A DNA stretch of 34,904 nucleotides from a bacterium. GTDB taxonomy: Bacteria; Pseudomonadota; Gammaproteobacteria; Burkholderiales; Thiobacillaceae. This document shows positions 6,368-15,105 of this stretch, in pieces. The stretch is from assembly GCA_009772925.1 (NCBI GenBank), contig WOUQ01000022.1, forward strand, positions 1-34,904, given 5' to 3'. The position numbers and the translations under genes are program-made. A model generated the notes under the pieces. It saw only the letters and a program-made list of their open reading frames with translations. It was not told the origin of the DNA and did not search any database. The stretch's first letter is position 1. Each line of letters starts with the position of its first letter.

Positions 6368-8821
6368 ATGAACCGCTTCCCCTCCCCCGATGCCGACCTG
6401 CTCGATTCCCTGCGGGAAATGGTGCTGTGCTGGCGTCCGGACGGGGTGGTGCACTACGCCAACCGGCGCTGCCGCGAGCTCCTGGCGACCGCCGACACCG
6501 CCCTTGTCGGCGAACGTTTGCCGGATGCGTTGCCGATGGAGTTCCGCGAAGAGGCGGCGCGGCATTTCCTCGCGGTGCTCGGCCGCTTGCGCGGCGATCA
6601 CCGCAGCCATGCCGGGGAATGGCGGGTGGAAACCCCGACAGGCAAACGCCGCATCGTCTGGCACGACCTGGGCGTGTTCGACGCCACCGGGACGCTGGTG
6701 GAAATCCGCAGCTTCGGCCTGGAGTGGACAGCCTGGCCACCGGATCAGGACGCGGCGGCCGCCGCGCGCGAGGACGAGACACGCTGGCGCTTTGCCCTGG
6801 AAGGCCTGGATCAGGGCCTGTGGGACTGGGACATGGCCACCGACAAGGTGTATTTCTCGCCGGGCTGGAAGACGATGCTGGGCTACGCGGACGACGAGAT
6901 CGGCGAGCATTTCGATGAATGGCGCCGGCGCGTGCATCCGGAGGACCTGCCGCGCACGCTCGCCGCCCTGGAGGCGCATGTGAATGGCGGGCGCGCGATC
7001 TACGAGACGGAGATGCGCATGCTCGGCAAGGACGGCGGCTGGCGCTGGATCCTAGCGCGCGGCAAGGTCATGGCCCGGCACGCGGACGGCACGCCCACGC
7101 GCATGATCGGCACCCACGCCGACGTGACCGCGCATCGGGAACGCGAGGACAAGCTGCGTCTGGCGGCGGCGGTGTTCGAGAGCACGGTCGAGGGCGTGCT
7201 CACCACCGATGCGCTGGGGCGCATCATCGCCGTCAACCGGGCCTTTACCAGCATCACCGGCTACGACGAAGCGGAAGTGGTCGGACGCAGTCCCGGCATG
7301 CTGAGATCCGGCCGCCACGACGCCGAGTTCTACCGCGCCATGTGGGACGAACTGAACCAGCGCGGCAGCTGGAGCGGCGAAATCTGGAACAAGCGCAAGT
7401 CCGGGACGGTGTATCCCGAGTGGCTGACGATCAGCGCGGTGCTCGACGAACACAACCGTGTCAGCCACTACGTCGGAGTGTTCTCGGACATTTCCTCGAT
7501 CAAGCGTTCCGAAGAGGAACTCAAACGCCTGGCCTACCAGGATGGTCTGACCGGCCTGCCCAACCGGCTGTTGCTGCTCGACCGCATCAATCACGCCAGT
7601 CGCCGCGCGGTCCGTTCCGGCGGCCGTTTCGCCTTGTTGTTCATCGACCTGGACCGCTTCAAGAACGTCAACGACACGCTGGGACGCCAGACCGGCGACG
7701 AACTGCTGATGGCGGTGACCTGGCGCATCCAGCAGCGGCTGCGGGCGGAGGACACCCTGTCCCGCCTGGGCAGTGACGAATTCGTTCTGCTCATGGAGGA
7801 CATCAGCAGCGAACAGCAGGCAGCCCAACTGGCGCGCGATCTGCTGGGCCTGCTGAGCAAGCCCTATCAGGTTTCCGGCCACGACATCTTCCTCTCGGCC
7901 AGCATCGGCATCAGCCTGCATCCGGAGGACGGCGACGACGCCGAGACCCTCATCAAGCACGCCGACACCGCCATGTACCGGGCCAAGGAGGGCGGGCGCA
8001 ACGGCTACCAGTTCTACACCCGCGAGCAATCCGTCGCCGCCTTCCAGCGCTTCAGCCTGGAAGCCGCCCTGCACCGCGCGCTGGAGCGCGGCGAATTCGA
8101 GCTGCACTACCAGCCGCAGATGGATCTGGCGAGCGGCCGCGTGACCGCCATGGAGGCGCTGCTGCGCTGGCGCCACCCGGACATCGGCCTGATCCCGCCG
8201 GACCAGTTCATCCCGGTGGCTGAGGAAACCGGCCTGATCCTGCCGATTGGCGAGTGGGTGCTGCACACCGCCTGCACCGAAGCCCTGCAATGCCAGGCGC
8301 TGTGCGGCGAAGCCCTGACCGTGGCGGTCAACCTGTCACCGCTGGAATTGCAGCGCGGCGAGCCGGTCGAGCGGATCCACCGCGTGCTTGCCTCCACCGG
8401 CCTGGACCCCGGCCTGCTGGAGCTGGAAATCACCGAGAGTTCCGCCATGCGCCGCGGCGAGGAGAGCATCGCCATGCTCTACCAACTCACCGACCTGGGG
8501 GTGCGGCTGGCCATCGATGACTTCGGCAGCGGCTATTCCAACCTGGGTTATCTCAAGCGGCTGCCGGTCTCCACCCTGAAGATCGACCGGGTGTTCATCC
8601 GCGATCTGCCGGGTGACGCCGAGGACGCCGCCATCACCCGCGCCATCATCGCCCTGGGCCATTCCCTCAACCTGCGCGTCCTCGCGGAAGGCGTGGAAAC
8701 GCCGGAGCAGCGGGATTTCCTGAAGGCGCTCGGCTGCGACATGCAGCAGGGTTTCCTGCTGGCGCGGCCGCTGCCCTTCGCCCAGGCGGTGGAACGGGTG
8801 CGCGTCCTCAACCAGGGCTGA
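6368..8821 (+). CDS. PAS-PAS-PAS-GGDEF-EAL protein (c-di-GMP turnover)
   Basis: The 817-residue protein has three PAS-type sensor regions (about 10-120, 140-255 and 265-385; the second is PAS_3-like with YFSPGWKTMLGY), a GGDEF domain (about 385-545) and an EAL domain (about 560-810). The GGDEF signature reads GSDEF near residue 466, a departure from the consensus. The EAL domain has MEALLRW near 595, EITES, DDFGSGYSNLGYL near 716 and AEGVETPEQ, so the phosphodiesterase side looks intact. No membrane segment is seen, so it is probably cytoplasmic. The ATG at 6368 was preferred to a TTG at 6344; neither has a strong ribosome site. It is divergent from chrB. Confidence 0.93.
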   Translation: MNRFPSPDADLLDSLREMVLCWRPDGVVHYANRRCRELLATADTALVGERLPDALPMEFREEAARHFLAVLGRLRGDHRSHAGEWRVETPTGKRRIVWHDLGVFDATGTLVEIRSFGLEWTAWPPDQDAAAAAREDETRWRFALEGLDQGLWDWDMATDKVYFSPGWKTMLGYADDEIGEHFDEWRRRVHPEDLPRTLAALEAHVNGGRAIYETEMRMLGKDGGWRWILARGKVMARHADGTPTRMIGTHADVTAHREREDKLRLAAAVFESTVEGVLTTDALGRIIAVNRAFTSITGYDEAEVVGRSPGMLRSGRHDAEFYRAMWDELNQRGSWSGEIWNKRKSGTVYPEWLTISAVLDEHNRVSHYVGVFSDISSIKRSEEELKRLAYQDGLTGLPNRLLLLDRINHASRRAVRSGGRFALLFIDLDRFKNVNDTLGRQTGDELLMAVTWRIQQRLRAEDTLSRLGSDEFVLLMEDISSEQQAAQLARDLLGLLSKPYQVSGHDIFLSASIGISLHPEDGDDAETLIKHADTAMYRAKEGGRNGYQFYTREQSVAAFQRFSLEAALHRALERGEFELHYQPQMDLASGRVTAMEALLRWRHPDIGLIPPDQFIPVAEETGLILPIGEWVLHTACTEALQCQALCGEALTVAVNLSPLELQRGEPVERIHRVLASTGLDPGLLELEITESSAMRRGEESIAMLYQLTDLGVRLAIDDFGSGYSNLGYLKRLPVSTLKIDRVFIRDLPGDAEDAAITRAIIALGHSLNLRVLAEGVETPEQRDFLKALGCDMQQGFLLARPLPFAQAVERVRVLNQG

Positions 8822-8836
8822 GGACGGTTTCCGCGC

Positions 8837-9235
8837 TTATTCCTTGTCGCCGGAGGGCAGCTTCACGTGCCCGTAGCGCACCACCAGCACCGCCGCGGTG
8901 AGCAGCAGGATGGACGTGGCGACGCCGAGCATATCCCAGTGGTCCAGGTTCTTCAGGTCCAGCACCAGGTAGCGGGCCAGGGCGACGATGGCGATGAAGA
9001 TGGGAAACTGCACCGGCAGTTTGCCGGACTCGAAATACACCGCCACCATGGCCAGGATTTCCAGGTAGAGGAACATCAGCAGCAGGTCGGCCAGGGTCAC
9101 GTTGCGCGCGGTGATCATGACGTTCACCTCGATGGCGCCGGCCACGACCGTGGCGATGGTGATGATGATCAGGCCCAGGAACTCGATCAGTCCCAGGACC
9201 GAGATGGCTTGCTGGGTGTACTTGTTCTGGCGCAT
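8837..9235 (-). CDS. PsiE-like membrane protein
   Basis: The 132-residue protein has four predicted membrane segments (about 15-35, 50-68, 75-90 and 103-120), with the spacing and FLYLEILAMVAVYF motif of the phosphate-starvation-inducible PsiE family. The family's biochemical role is not known. It converges with the GGDEF-EAL gene (15 bp apart) and lies 64 bp after the antiporter gene, possibly in the same transcript. No Pho-box was recognised. Confidence 0.75.
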   Translation of the reverse strand: MRQNKYTQQAISVLGLIEFLGLIIITIATVVAGAIEVNVMITARNVTLADLLLMFLYLEILAMVAVYFESGKLPVQFPIFIAIVALARYLVLDLKNLDHWDMLGVATSILLLTAAVLVVRYGHVKLPSGDKE

Positions 9236-9299
9236 CGTCGTCTTTCGGTGGTCGCGGGCGGGAACGCGGCCGCAGCATGGCCGAGCCGGGCGTGGCGCG

Positions 9300-10397
9300 T
9301 CAAGCGTCCGGGGTCGCGCGCGTCTCCTGCCAGTGCCGCCAGGCCAGAATGGCGAGGGTCAGTCCCACCAGGGGTAGCGCCACGGACAGGGCGACGCCGT
9401 AGCCCGTCAGGGCGTCGTGGGCGCCCGCGCGCAGAATGAGATAGACCGTGTAGGCCGTATAGAGCAGCATGAACAGCGCGCCTTCCCAGCGCGCCACCAG
9501 GGCGCCGGTGAAAAACACCGGCAGGCAGGCCACGGCCACCGCCACCATGATCGGAATGTCGAAGGCGAGCATGGCCGGCGCCACCGACAGCCCCGCCGGC
9601 GCCACGCTGGCGGAAATGCCGAGCACAGCAAGGATGTTGAAGATGTTGCTGCCCACCACGTTGCCCACGGCGATGTCGCGCTCGCCGCGGATGGCGGCCA
9701 TGACCGAGGTGGCAACCTCAGGCAGGGAAGTGCCGGCGGCGACGATGGTAAGGCCGATGACCATCTCGCTCACCCCCAGGTAGCGTGCGAAAGTCACCGC
9801 CGCCTCCACCAGCCAGCCCGCCCCCAGCACCAGCAGCGCGAGGCCGGCGAGGATCAGCAGCGCCTGTACTCCCCAGTGGGACTGCCATGCCCCGCTGGCC
9901 GGGGTGAACGCCTCGGCATACTCCGCGTCCACCTCCGCCTGGGCCGCGGCGGTCTCGCGCCGGCTCTGGCGGATGAGCAGGACCGTGTAGCCCACTACCA
10001 GCGCGGCCAGCAAGACGCCCTCCCAGCGGGCGATTTCGCCGTCGGCGGCGAGCGCCCACAGCAGCAGGGAGACGCCGATCATCACCGGCACTTCCTGGCG
10101 GATCACCTGCTGGTGCACCACCAGGGGCGTGATGAGGGCCGACAGGCCGAGGATGACGAGGACGTTGAAGATGTTGCTGCCCACCACGTTGCCCAGGGCG
10201 ATGTCCACCTGGCCGGACCAGGCCGACTGCACCGATACCGCCATTTCCGGCGCGCTGGTGCCGAAGGCCACCACCGTGAGGCCCACCACCAGGGGCGAGA
10301 TGCCGAAGGAAAGGGCCAGGCGCGAGGCGCCCCGCACCAGCAATTCGGCGCCCGCCACCAGGGCGATCAGGCCGAGCACGAACCACAACACGCTCAT
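9300..10397 (-). CDS. YrbG-type Na+/Ca2+ antiporter
   Basis: This is a 365-residue member of the CaCA antiporter superfamily. It has the two inverted alpha repeats that line the ion site: GTSAPEMAVSVQSA with GNVVGSNIFN in the first half, and GTSLPEVATSVMAA with GNVVGSNIFN in the second. About 10-11 membrane segments are visible, with a short loop around residues 140-170. It probably exchanges Ca2+ for Na+ or H+ at the inner membrane. GGAG lies eight bases before the ATG, and the upstream bases belong to a broken dgkA-like fragment. Confidence 0.9.
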   Translation of the reverse strand: MSVLWFVLGLIALVAGAELLVRGASRLALSFGISPLVVGLTVVAFGTSAPEMAVSVQSAWSGQVDIALGNVVGSNIFNVLVILGLSALITPLVVHQQVIRQEVPVMIGVSLLLWALAADGEIARWEGVLLAALVVGYTVLLIRQSRRETAAAQAEVDAEYAEAFTPASGAWQSHWGVQALLILAGLALLVLGAGWLVEAAVTFARYLGVSEMVIGLTIVAAGTSLPEVATSVMAAIRGERDIAVGNVVGSNIFNILAVLGISASVAPAGLSVAPAMLAFDIPIMVAVAVACLPVFFTGALVARWEGALFMLLYTAYTVYLILRAGAHDALTGYGVALSVALPLVGLTLAILAWRHWQETRATPDA

Positions 10398-10401
10398 GAC
10401 G

Positions 10402-10579
10402 TCATCTCCAGTTGTGCCACATGGATCCCACCTCGAAGCCCAGCACCAGCGTCGAGAAGACCAGCTTCCAGGCCACGCTGCAGTCGTAGATGACTACGTA
10501 GCGCAGGCCCGCCGATGGTGCGCAGCTTGCGCAGGGGATGATAGCCGGGCTCGCCGGTGCCGAGAAACTTGTGCCTCAC
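10402..10579 (-). pseudogene. Broken DgkA-like fragment
   Basis: Starting at a GTG that overlaps the PAP2 stop (GTGA), the minus strand encodes RHKFLGTGEPGYHPLRKLRTIGG. After a one-base frame change near a GGG run it continues as GLRYVVIYDCSVAWKLVFS and TLVLGFEV, ending at TGA 10404-10402. The joined product of about 58 residues resembles the N-terminus and first membrane helix of a small integral diacylglycerol/undecaprenol kinase (DgkA family). The remaining two helices and catalytic residues are missing. The frame break plus truncation make it a pseudogene. Family assignment rests on the GLRY...W motif and the neighbouring lipid phosphatase and is moderately sure. Confidence 0.5.
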
Positions 10580-11268
10580 GTTGCCTCCCCGAAGCGGGGG
10601 CGAGCCGCTGTCCGCCCCAGCAGAAGCGCCCGCAGCCCCAGCACCCAGCCCGCCGCCACGAGGACCCCGGCAAACACGTCGCTGGGAAAATGCACCTGCA
10701 GATGAATGCGCGACGCCGCCACCAGCGCCACCGTCCCCGCCAGCATCACCGCCAGCGGCGCGCGTCCGCGGCCGGCGGGCGCGACCAGCAGCAGGGCCAG
10801 GGCGAGGGCCGCCGCCTGCATGCTGTGGGCGCTGGGGTAGGACAAGTCGGCGGGCATGGTGACCAAGGCGGGGAACAGGTCCGGACGCGGCCGCGCCACC
10901 CACAGCTTGGCCGCGTGGGCCAGGGCGCTGGCGCCCAGCAGGGCCGCGAGCAGGAAAACCGCCTGCCGGGAACGGCCCGTGTGCGCGAGGCGCCAGGCCG
11001 CCCAGGCCGCCAGGGGCAGCAGGACGAACAGGGAACCCAGCCAGGTGACGGCCGCCATGGCCGTGTCGAGGACGGGATCGCGCCAGCCCCCGGCGAGGAC
11101 CAGGCCGGCGCGGTCGAAGGCGGGGACGGCGCAGACCCCGTCCGGACAGACCCAGCGCGCCCCCGCCACCAGCACGAGCAAGGCCAGTGACCAGGGCAGC
11201 AGGATGGCGAGCGCCAACCAGCCACTCCAGGCAGCACGGGAGGTGGCGGGGGGCGCCATGAAGAGCAT
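10576..11268 (-). CDS. PAP2-family membrane phosphatase
   Basis: The 230-residue membrane protein has the three phosphatase signatures of the PAP2 superfamily: KLWVARPRP, PSAHSM, and SRIHLQVHFPSD with the catalytic histidine. Six membrane segments are predicted. Such enzymes remove phosphate from phosphatidic acid, undecaprenyl pyrophosphate or similar lipids. The substrate is not readable here. The next gene on the strand is a DgkA-like remnant, which fits a former lipid phosphorylation/dephosphorylation pair. Confidence 0.85.
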   Translation of the reverse strand: MLFMAPPATSRAAWSGWLALAILLPWSLALLVLVAGARWVCPDGVCAVPAFDRAGLVLAGGWRDPVLDTAMAAVTWLGSLFVLLPLAAWAAWRLAHTGRSRQAVFLLAALLGASALAHAAKLWVARPRPDLFPALVTMPADLSYPSAHSMQAAALALALLLVAPAGRGRAPLAVMLAGTVALVAASRIHLQVHFPSDVFAGVLVAAGWVLGLRALLLGRTAARPRFGEAT

Positions 11269-11271
11269 GCC

Positions 11272-11481
11272 TTATTCCCGTGTGGGCGCCGACTGAGCTT
11301 CCTCGCGCAGGGATTCCTGGCTTTCCAGCGCTTGCGTGGTGGCGGATTGCTTCATCGTCACGCTGCCCAACATGACGAACAGCGCGAGGAGGGCCAGTCC
11401 GACCGCACCCACGGCGATACGGAAGCCGAGGTGGGATTTGGAAGTGGCATTGGGGGTGGCATCGGATTCGGAATCGTTCAT
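11272..11481 (-). CDS. Small single-pass membrane protein
   Basis: This is a 69-residue protein with one hydrophobic segment (about residues 18-40, FRIAVGAVGLALLALFVML), an acidic and serine-rich N-terminus, and a polar C-terminus with TTQALESQESLREEAQ that may form a short helix. The ATG at 11481 follows AAAGGAAG and was preferred to a GTG at 11517 that overlaps the upstream stop. It lies between the TerB/DUF697-like gene and the PAP2 gene on the same strand. I do not recognise the family. Confidence 0.6.
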   Translation of the reverse strand: MNDSESDATPNATSKSHLGFRIAVGAVGLALLALFVMLGSVTMKQSATTQALESQESLREEAQSAPTRE

Positions 11482-11513
11482 TTCGGCTTCCTTTGGCTTT
11501 CCGGAGGACGCAC

Positions 11514-12473
11514 TCACGCACCGCGCACCATGGCCATTACCCGCCCCATGTCGAGGGTTTCGGCCTGTTGCCGGATTTGCGGCAGATAGTGGGTCTGCAT
11601 CTGCTTGGCGGGGCCGAGCAGGTTCTGGAAGGTGTCGCGCAGCATCGCCGTGTCCATGCGGCGTCCGCCGGCGTAATAACGTTTGGCGAGCTGGCCGAGG
11701 GCGTAGGTGGTGGCGAAGGAAAACGCCATGCCGGTAGCCGCGCTGCCGACCTTGCCGACGGTCTTGCCGGCGGCCTTGCCGAGCAGGCCGCCGAGCAGCT
11801 TGCGGCCGAACTGTTCCAGGTATTGCGAGGTCAGCCCGACGCCGGCCGCGGCGATGAATTCCTTGATGTGGCCCTGGTCGAGGCTGACGCCGTGGGCCTT
11901 GCCGACGCCGTACACCATCTTGATCTGCAAGGGGATGATGGCCATCGAGGCCCAGGATTGCGGCAGCAGTTCCAGGGCGCCGTTGAGCAGGCTGTAGTTG
12001 AGGATGGATTTGTCCAGCTCGGCTTCGCTGACATTCGGCTGCGCCGCGACCACCGGCCCCGGCGTGGCGGCGGCAACCGGCACGGCAGCCTGGGATAGCT
12101 CGACGATGGCGTCGGCCTCGCCCTCGATGACGTCGACGCGGGTGGCATCCAGCCCCAGGCGAACCTTGAGGTCATCCAGGAAGCTGCGCTCGGCCTCGCT
12201 GGTGTGGCCGTCGGCCTCGCACACGCAGACCGCCATTTCATAGGCGAGCTGACGATGCTCGGCCTCGCTGAGGGTGGCGGCGGCGCGTTCCAGGCTCGCG
12301 CGCTTGAGCAGCACGTCCTGGTAGAGCCGCATCAGGTCGGGCGCGCCCGCGTCCGCAGCCAGGGCGTCGGCGATGCGGCGGATTTCCTCGCGTTCGCGGG
12401 CGTGTTTCTCGCCGTCGGCAAAGGCGGCGAACAGCGCCAGGGTGAGAATGGCGCGTTGTTGTTCGGGATTCAT
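11514..12473 (-). CDS. TerB-like / DUF697-like protein
   Basis: The 319-residue protein has an N-terminal helical region (about 1-125) like the TerB/DjlA-type domain, with LFAAFADGEKHAREREEI and CEADGHTSEAERSFLDDL. A linker follows (about 128-148), then a C-terminal part (about 150-300) rich in small residues, GVGKAHGVSLDQ and YLEQFGRKLLGGLLGKAAGKTVGKVGS, that resembles DUF697. TerB-like domains occur in stress and tellurite-resistance systems, and DUF697 domains are often membrane-associated. A combined function is not known to me. AAGGAG lies upstream; the overlapping ATG at 12477 is out of frame. Confidence 0.65.
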   Translation of the reverse strand: MNPEQQRAILTLALFAAFADGEKHAREREEIRRIADALAADAGAPDLMRLYQDVLLKRASLERAAATLSEAEHRQLAYEMAVCVCEADGHTSEAERSFLDDLKVRLGLDATRVDVIEGEADAIVELSQAAVPVAAATPGPVVAAQPNVSEAELDKSILNYSLLNGALELLPQSWASMAIIPLQIKMVYGVGKAHGVSLDQGHIKEFIAAAGVGLTSQYLEQFGRKLLGGLLGKAAGKTVGKVGSAATGMAFSFATTYALGQLAKRYYAGGRRMDTAMLRDTFQNLLGPAKQMQTHYLPQIRQQAETLDMGRVMAMVRGA

Positions 12474-12567
12474 TCATGGCTCCTTGTTAACTAAACAGAC
12501 CCGTCGGACCGAGATGCCGTCGGTGGATTTGCAGACCTTGCCTCGGACATGCCGCGCCGGACTCCGT

Positions 12568-13449
12568 TCAGGGATTGCATACATCGCAGCGTCCGGGGTC
12601 GGCGTCGCCCGGAATCATCCGCTCTTCGCGGTACGCGCACTTTGGGCAGCCCCAGACCTCGGCATACGTCTCGCGCGTGGGCGCGCCGCAGTCGGCGCAG
12701 GGCAGACCCGGCAGGCGTTCGACCAGCCAGTAACCAGGCATGCCGCAGACCGGGCACAGAGACAAGAGCTTGTCGCGCAGGTTTTCCGCCGCCAGGCGGA
12801 TGGCCTCGCGGCGCGTGGGGTGAGCATGGGCGCGGGCGTCATGCTCCAGGAACACCAAGCCGTTGTCCGCCGCCGCTTGCGCGCGCGAAAAGGCTGCGGC
12901 CAGCGTCGCCCAGTCGGCGATGCCCTTTTCGATGCGGGCATCGTCCTGGTGCGCCGGGCGCACCACAAGATGGTGTTCGGGAAAGCCCGCCTCCGCCGCG
13001 AAGCGGCGCGTGGCCTGCCAATCTCCGGTTAACGTGTGAGCGAAGCGTGTGGCCTGTTGCGCCCAGCCGGTCACCTCGATACCGCGCAGGTCATCGACGA
13101 ACAAAAGCAGTTCGCTGTTCCAGGGCAGCGCGCCAAGGAAGGGGTCGGCGCCGAAGGCACCCTCGCTCGCCAGCCCCAGGGGCAGGCCGGAGATTTCCAT
13201 GCCGATGCGCGCCTTCCCGCGGGCCGCCTCGATCTGGCTGCCGGCACGCGGGATGTCGCGCGTGAAGGTGCCCAGGGTGTCGGTGTCGAAGCCCTCCACC
13301 CGCGTCACCCGGCAGCCCAGGGCGGCATCCAGCACGGGCGCCAGGATGGCTTCCTTGCCGTGCTGGGTGAGCAGGGCGATGCGCTGGCCGGCATAGGGGT
13401 GACGGTCACTCTCGCCGGCGCGGCAAGCGGAACGGTTGGCATCACTCAT
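12568..13449 (-). CDS. DUF6671-like protein with zinc ribbon
   Basis: This is a 293-residue soluble protein. The N-terminal part (IALLTQHGKEAILAPVL, GCRVTRVEGFDTDTLGTFTR, KARIGMEISGLPLGLASEG) matches proteins annotated DUF6671. The C-terminus has four Cys pairs, CPVC and CADC then CPKC and CDVC, typical of zinc ribbons. The ATG overlaps the stop of the CBS gene by four bases, and both follow terC, suggesting one operon. No function is established. Confidence 0.75.
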   Translation of the reverse strand: MSDANRSACRAGESDRHPYAGQRIALLTQHGKEAILAPVLDAALGCRVTRVEGFDTDTLGTFTRDIPRAGSQIEAARGKARIGMEISGLPLGLASEGAFGADPFLGALPWNSELLLFVDDLRGIEVTGWAQQATRFAHTLTGDWQATRRFAAEAGFPEHHLVVRPAHQDDARIEKGIADWATLAAAFSRAQAAADNGLVFLEHDARAHAHPTRREAIRLAAENLRDKLLSLCPVCGMPGYWLVERLPGLPCADCGAPTRETYAEVWGCPKCAYREERMIPGDADPGRCDVCNP

Positions 13450-14102
13450 ATCCACAGGCTCAGCGGCGGATCGGACAGAACGGCGCGCAGGATGTCGCCG
13501 CGCGAGACGATGCCCGCCAGCCTGCCCGCCTCGTCCACCACCGGCAGCGCGGTGAGCCCGGTTTCCAGGAGGACGCGGGCGATGCGGCGGATGTCGGTAA
13601 CCGGGTCGGCGCAAATCACCGGGCTGGCCATCACCTCGCGCACCTGTCGTTCGAGTCCGCCGGTGGGGGTTTTGCCCACCAGGTCGAGCACGGTCAGCAG
13701 TTCGCGTTCCGAGACCATCCCCACCACGCCCCGTGCGGGGTCCAATACCGGCGCCTGACGCACCCCGCGCGCCATAAGCCGGTGCCAGGCGGCTTCCACC
13801 GTGTCCTCGACACGCAGGGTCAGCACCGAGCGGCCCATGACCTGATAGGCGTGCCGCACCGACTCTCTGTGCGTTTCCGGATGCAGGGACTTGGCATAGG
13901 CCGCCGCCGCGCGGGCATAGCGCGGGTCGTGGTCCTGTTCGTCCGAAACGCGGCGCCGAACGAGTTCGAATTCCGCGCCCAGTTCGTCGCCTTCCCGGTG
14001 GATGCCGCGCGCATGCCGCGCGGCGAACGCGCCGGGCACCTGGATCAGGTGCTCCAGGCTGCCGCGAAAGGTCTGCCCGGTGACGCCGTGGATGGAAAAC
14101 AT
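13446..14102 (-). CDS. Tandem CBS-domain protein
   Basis: The 218-residue protein has an N-terminal region of about 85 residues without a recognised domain, followed by two CBS domains (about 88-150 and 158-215) with VMGRSVLTLRVEDTVEAAW, VLDPARGVVGMVSERELL, VMASPVICADPVTDIRRIA and VVDEAGRLAGIVSRGDIL. CBS pairs bind adenosine nucleotides or similar ligands and regulate partners. It lies 12 bp after terC and overlaps the DUF6671 gene, so it may sense energy state for one of them. The partner is unknown. Confidence 0.85.
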   Translation of the reverse strand: MFSIHGVTGQTFRGSLEHLIQVPGAFAARHARGIHREGDELGAEFELVRRRVSDEQDHDPRYARAAAAYAKSLHPETHRESVRHAYQVMGRSVLTLRVEDTVEAAWHRLMARGVRQAPVLDPARGVVGMVSERELLTVLDLVGKTPTGGLERQVREVMASPVICADPVTDIRRIARVLLETGLTALPVVDEAGRLAGIVSRGDILRAVLSDPPLSLWI

Positions 14103-14114
14103 GGCGGCACTGCC

Positions 14115-15089
14115 TCACGCGGTGGGTTTGCGCGTGGCGATCAGGCTGGCGATCACGCTGCCTCCGATCAGCACCGCGACAACGGACAGCGAAGCCTGCA
14201 CCGGCACGTGATACCAGGGCATGATGAGCATCTTGGTGCCGATGAAGGTGAGCACCATGGCCAGGCCGTATTTCAGCAGATGGAAGCGGTCCGCCACGTC
14301 GGCCAGCAGGAAGTACAGCGCGCGCAGGCCCATGATGGCGAAGATGTTGGAGGTGAAGACGATGAAGGGGTCGGTGGTGATGGCAAAGATGGCCGGGATC
14401 GAATCGACCGCGAACACCAGGTCGGTGACCTCGATCAGGATCAGCACAAGGAACAGCGGCGTGAAATAGCGCACGCCGTCCTTCATCACGGTGAATTTCT
14501 CCGCGTGATAGTCCTCGGTGATGCGCAGATGCCGACGCGCGAATTTCAGCACCGGGTTCTGTTCCAGATCGGGGGTCTTCTCCGCCATGACCAGCATGCG
14601 TATGCCGGTGACGACCAGGAAAGCGCCGAAGATGTAGAGCACCCAGGAATACTCGCGCACCACCCAGGCTCCGGCCAGGATCATGATGGTGCGCATGGCG
14701 ATGGCGCCCAGCACGCCATAGAGGAGCACCCGGCGCTGGTATTCGGCGGGGACGTGGAAGGCGGTGAAGATCAGCAGGAAGACGAACACGTTGTCGACCG
14801 ACAGCGACTTCTCGATCAGATAACCGGTAAAGAATTCCAGCGCCTTGCGGTCGGCGATCTCCGGCCCGACCGTGCCGTTGAGATGCCACCACAGGCCGAC
14901 GTTGAACAGGAGCGCCAGGCCGAACCAGGCCAGCGACCACAGCGCGGCTTCCTTGACGCTCACCTTGTGCGCTTTCCTGCCGCCTAGAACGAACAGGTCG
15001 AGCGCCAGCATGACCAACACGAAGGCGATGAAGGCGGCCCACATCCAGGGCTCGCCGATGGAGATGGCGTGATTCATGTCCGGTGCCAT
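14115..15089 (-). CDS. TerC/Alx-family membrane protein
   Basis: This is a 324-residue TerC-family protein with nine or so membrane segments. Signature blocks are FFTGYLIEKSLSVDNVFVFLLIF and LILIEVTDLVFAVDSIPAIFAIT, whose acidic residues are thought to bind a divalent metal. Members such as E. coli Alx are linked to manganese export; others sit in tellurite-resistance loci. GGAGGGG precedes the ATG at 15089. It follows the membrane-anchored protein at 15106-15708 by 16 bp. No yybP-ykoY-type riboswitch was recognised, and there is no room for one. Confidence 0.88.
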   Translation of the reverse strand: MAPDMNHAISIGEPWMWAAFIAFVLVMLALDLFVLGGRKAHKVSVKEAALWSLAWFGLALLFNVGLWWHLNGTVGPEIADRKALEFFTGYLIEKSLSVDNVFVFLLIFTAFHVPAEYQRRVLLYGVLGAIAMRTIMILAGAWVVREYSWVLYIFGAFLVVTGIRMLVMAEKTPDLEQNPVLKFARRHLRITEDYHAEKFTVMKDGVRYFTPLFLVLILIEVTDLVFAVDSIPAIFAITTDPFIVFTSNIFAIMGLRALYFLLADVADRFHLLKYGLAMVLTFIGTKMLIMPWYHVPVQASLSVVAVLIGGSVIASLIATRKPTA

Positions 15090-15105
15090 TCAGGGCCCCT
15101 CCCGC

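Noticed and set aside
12568-15042. 824-codon minus-strand frame running through DUF6671, CBS and TerC genes
   Set aside because: Only its last part (12568-13449) encodes a recognisable protein; the rest is a shifted shadow of the CBS and TerC genes.
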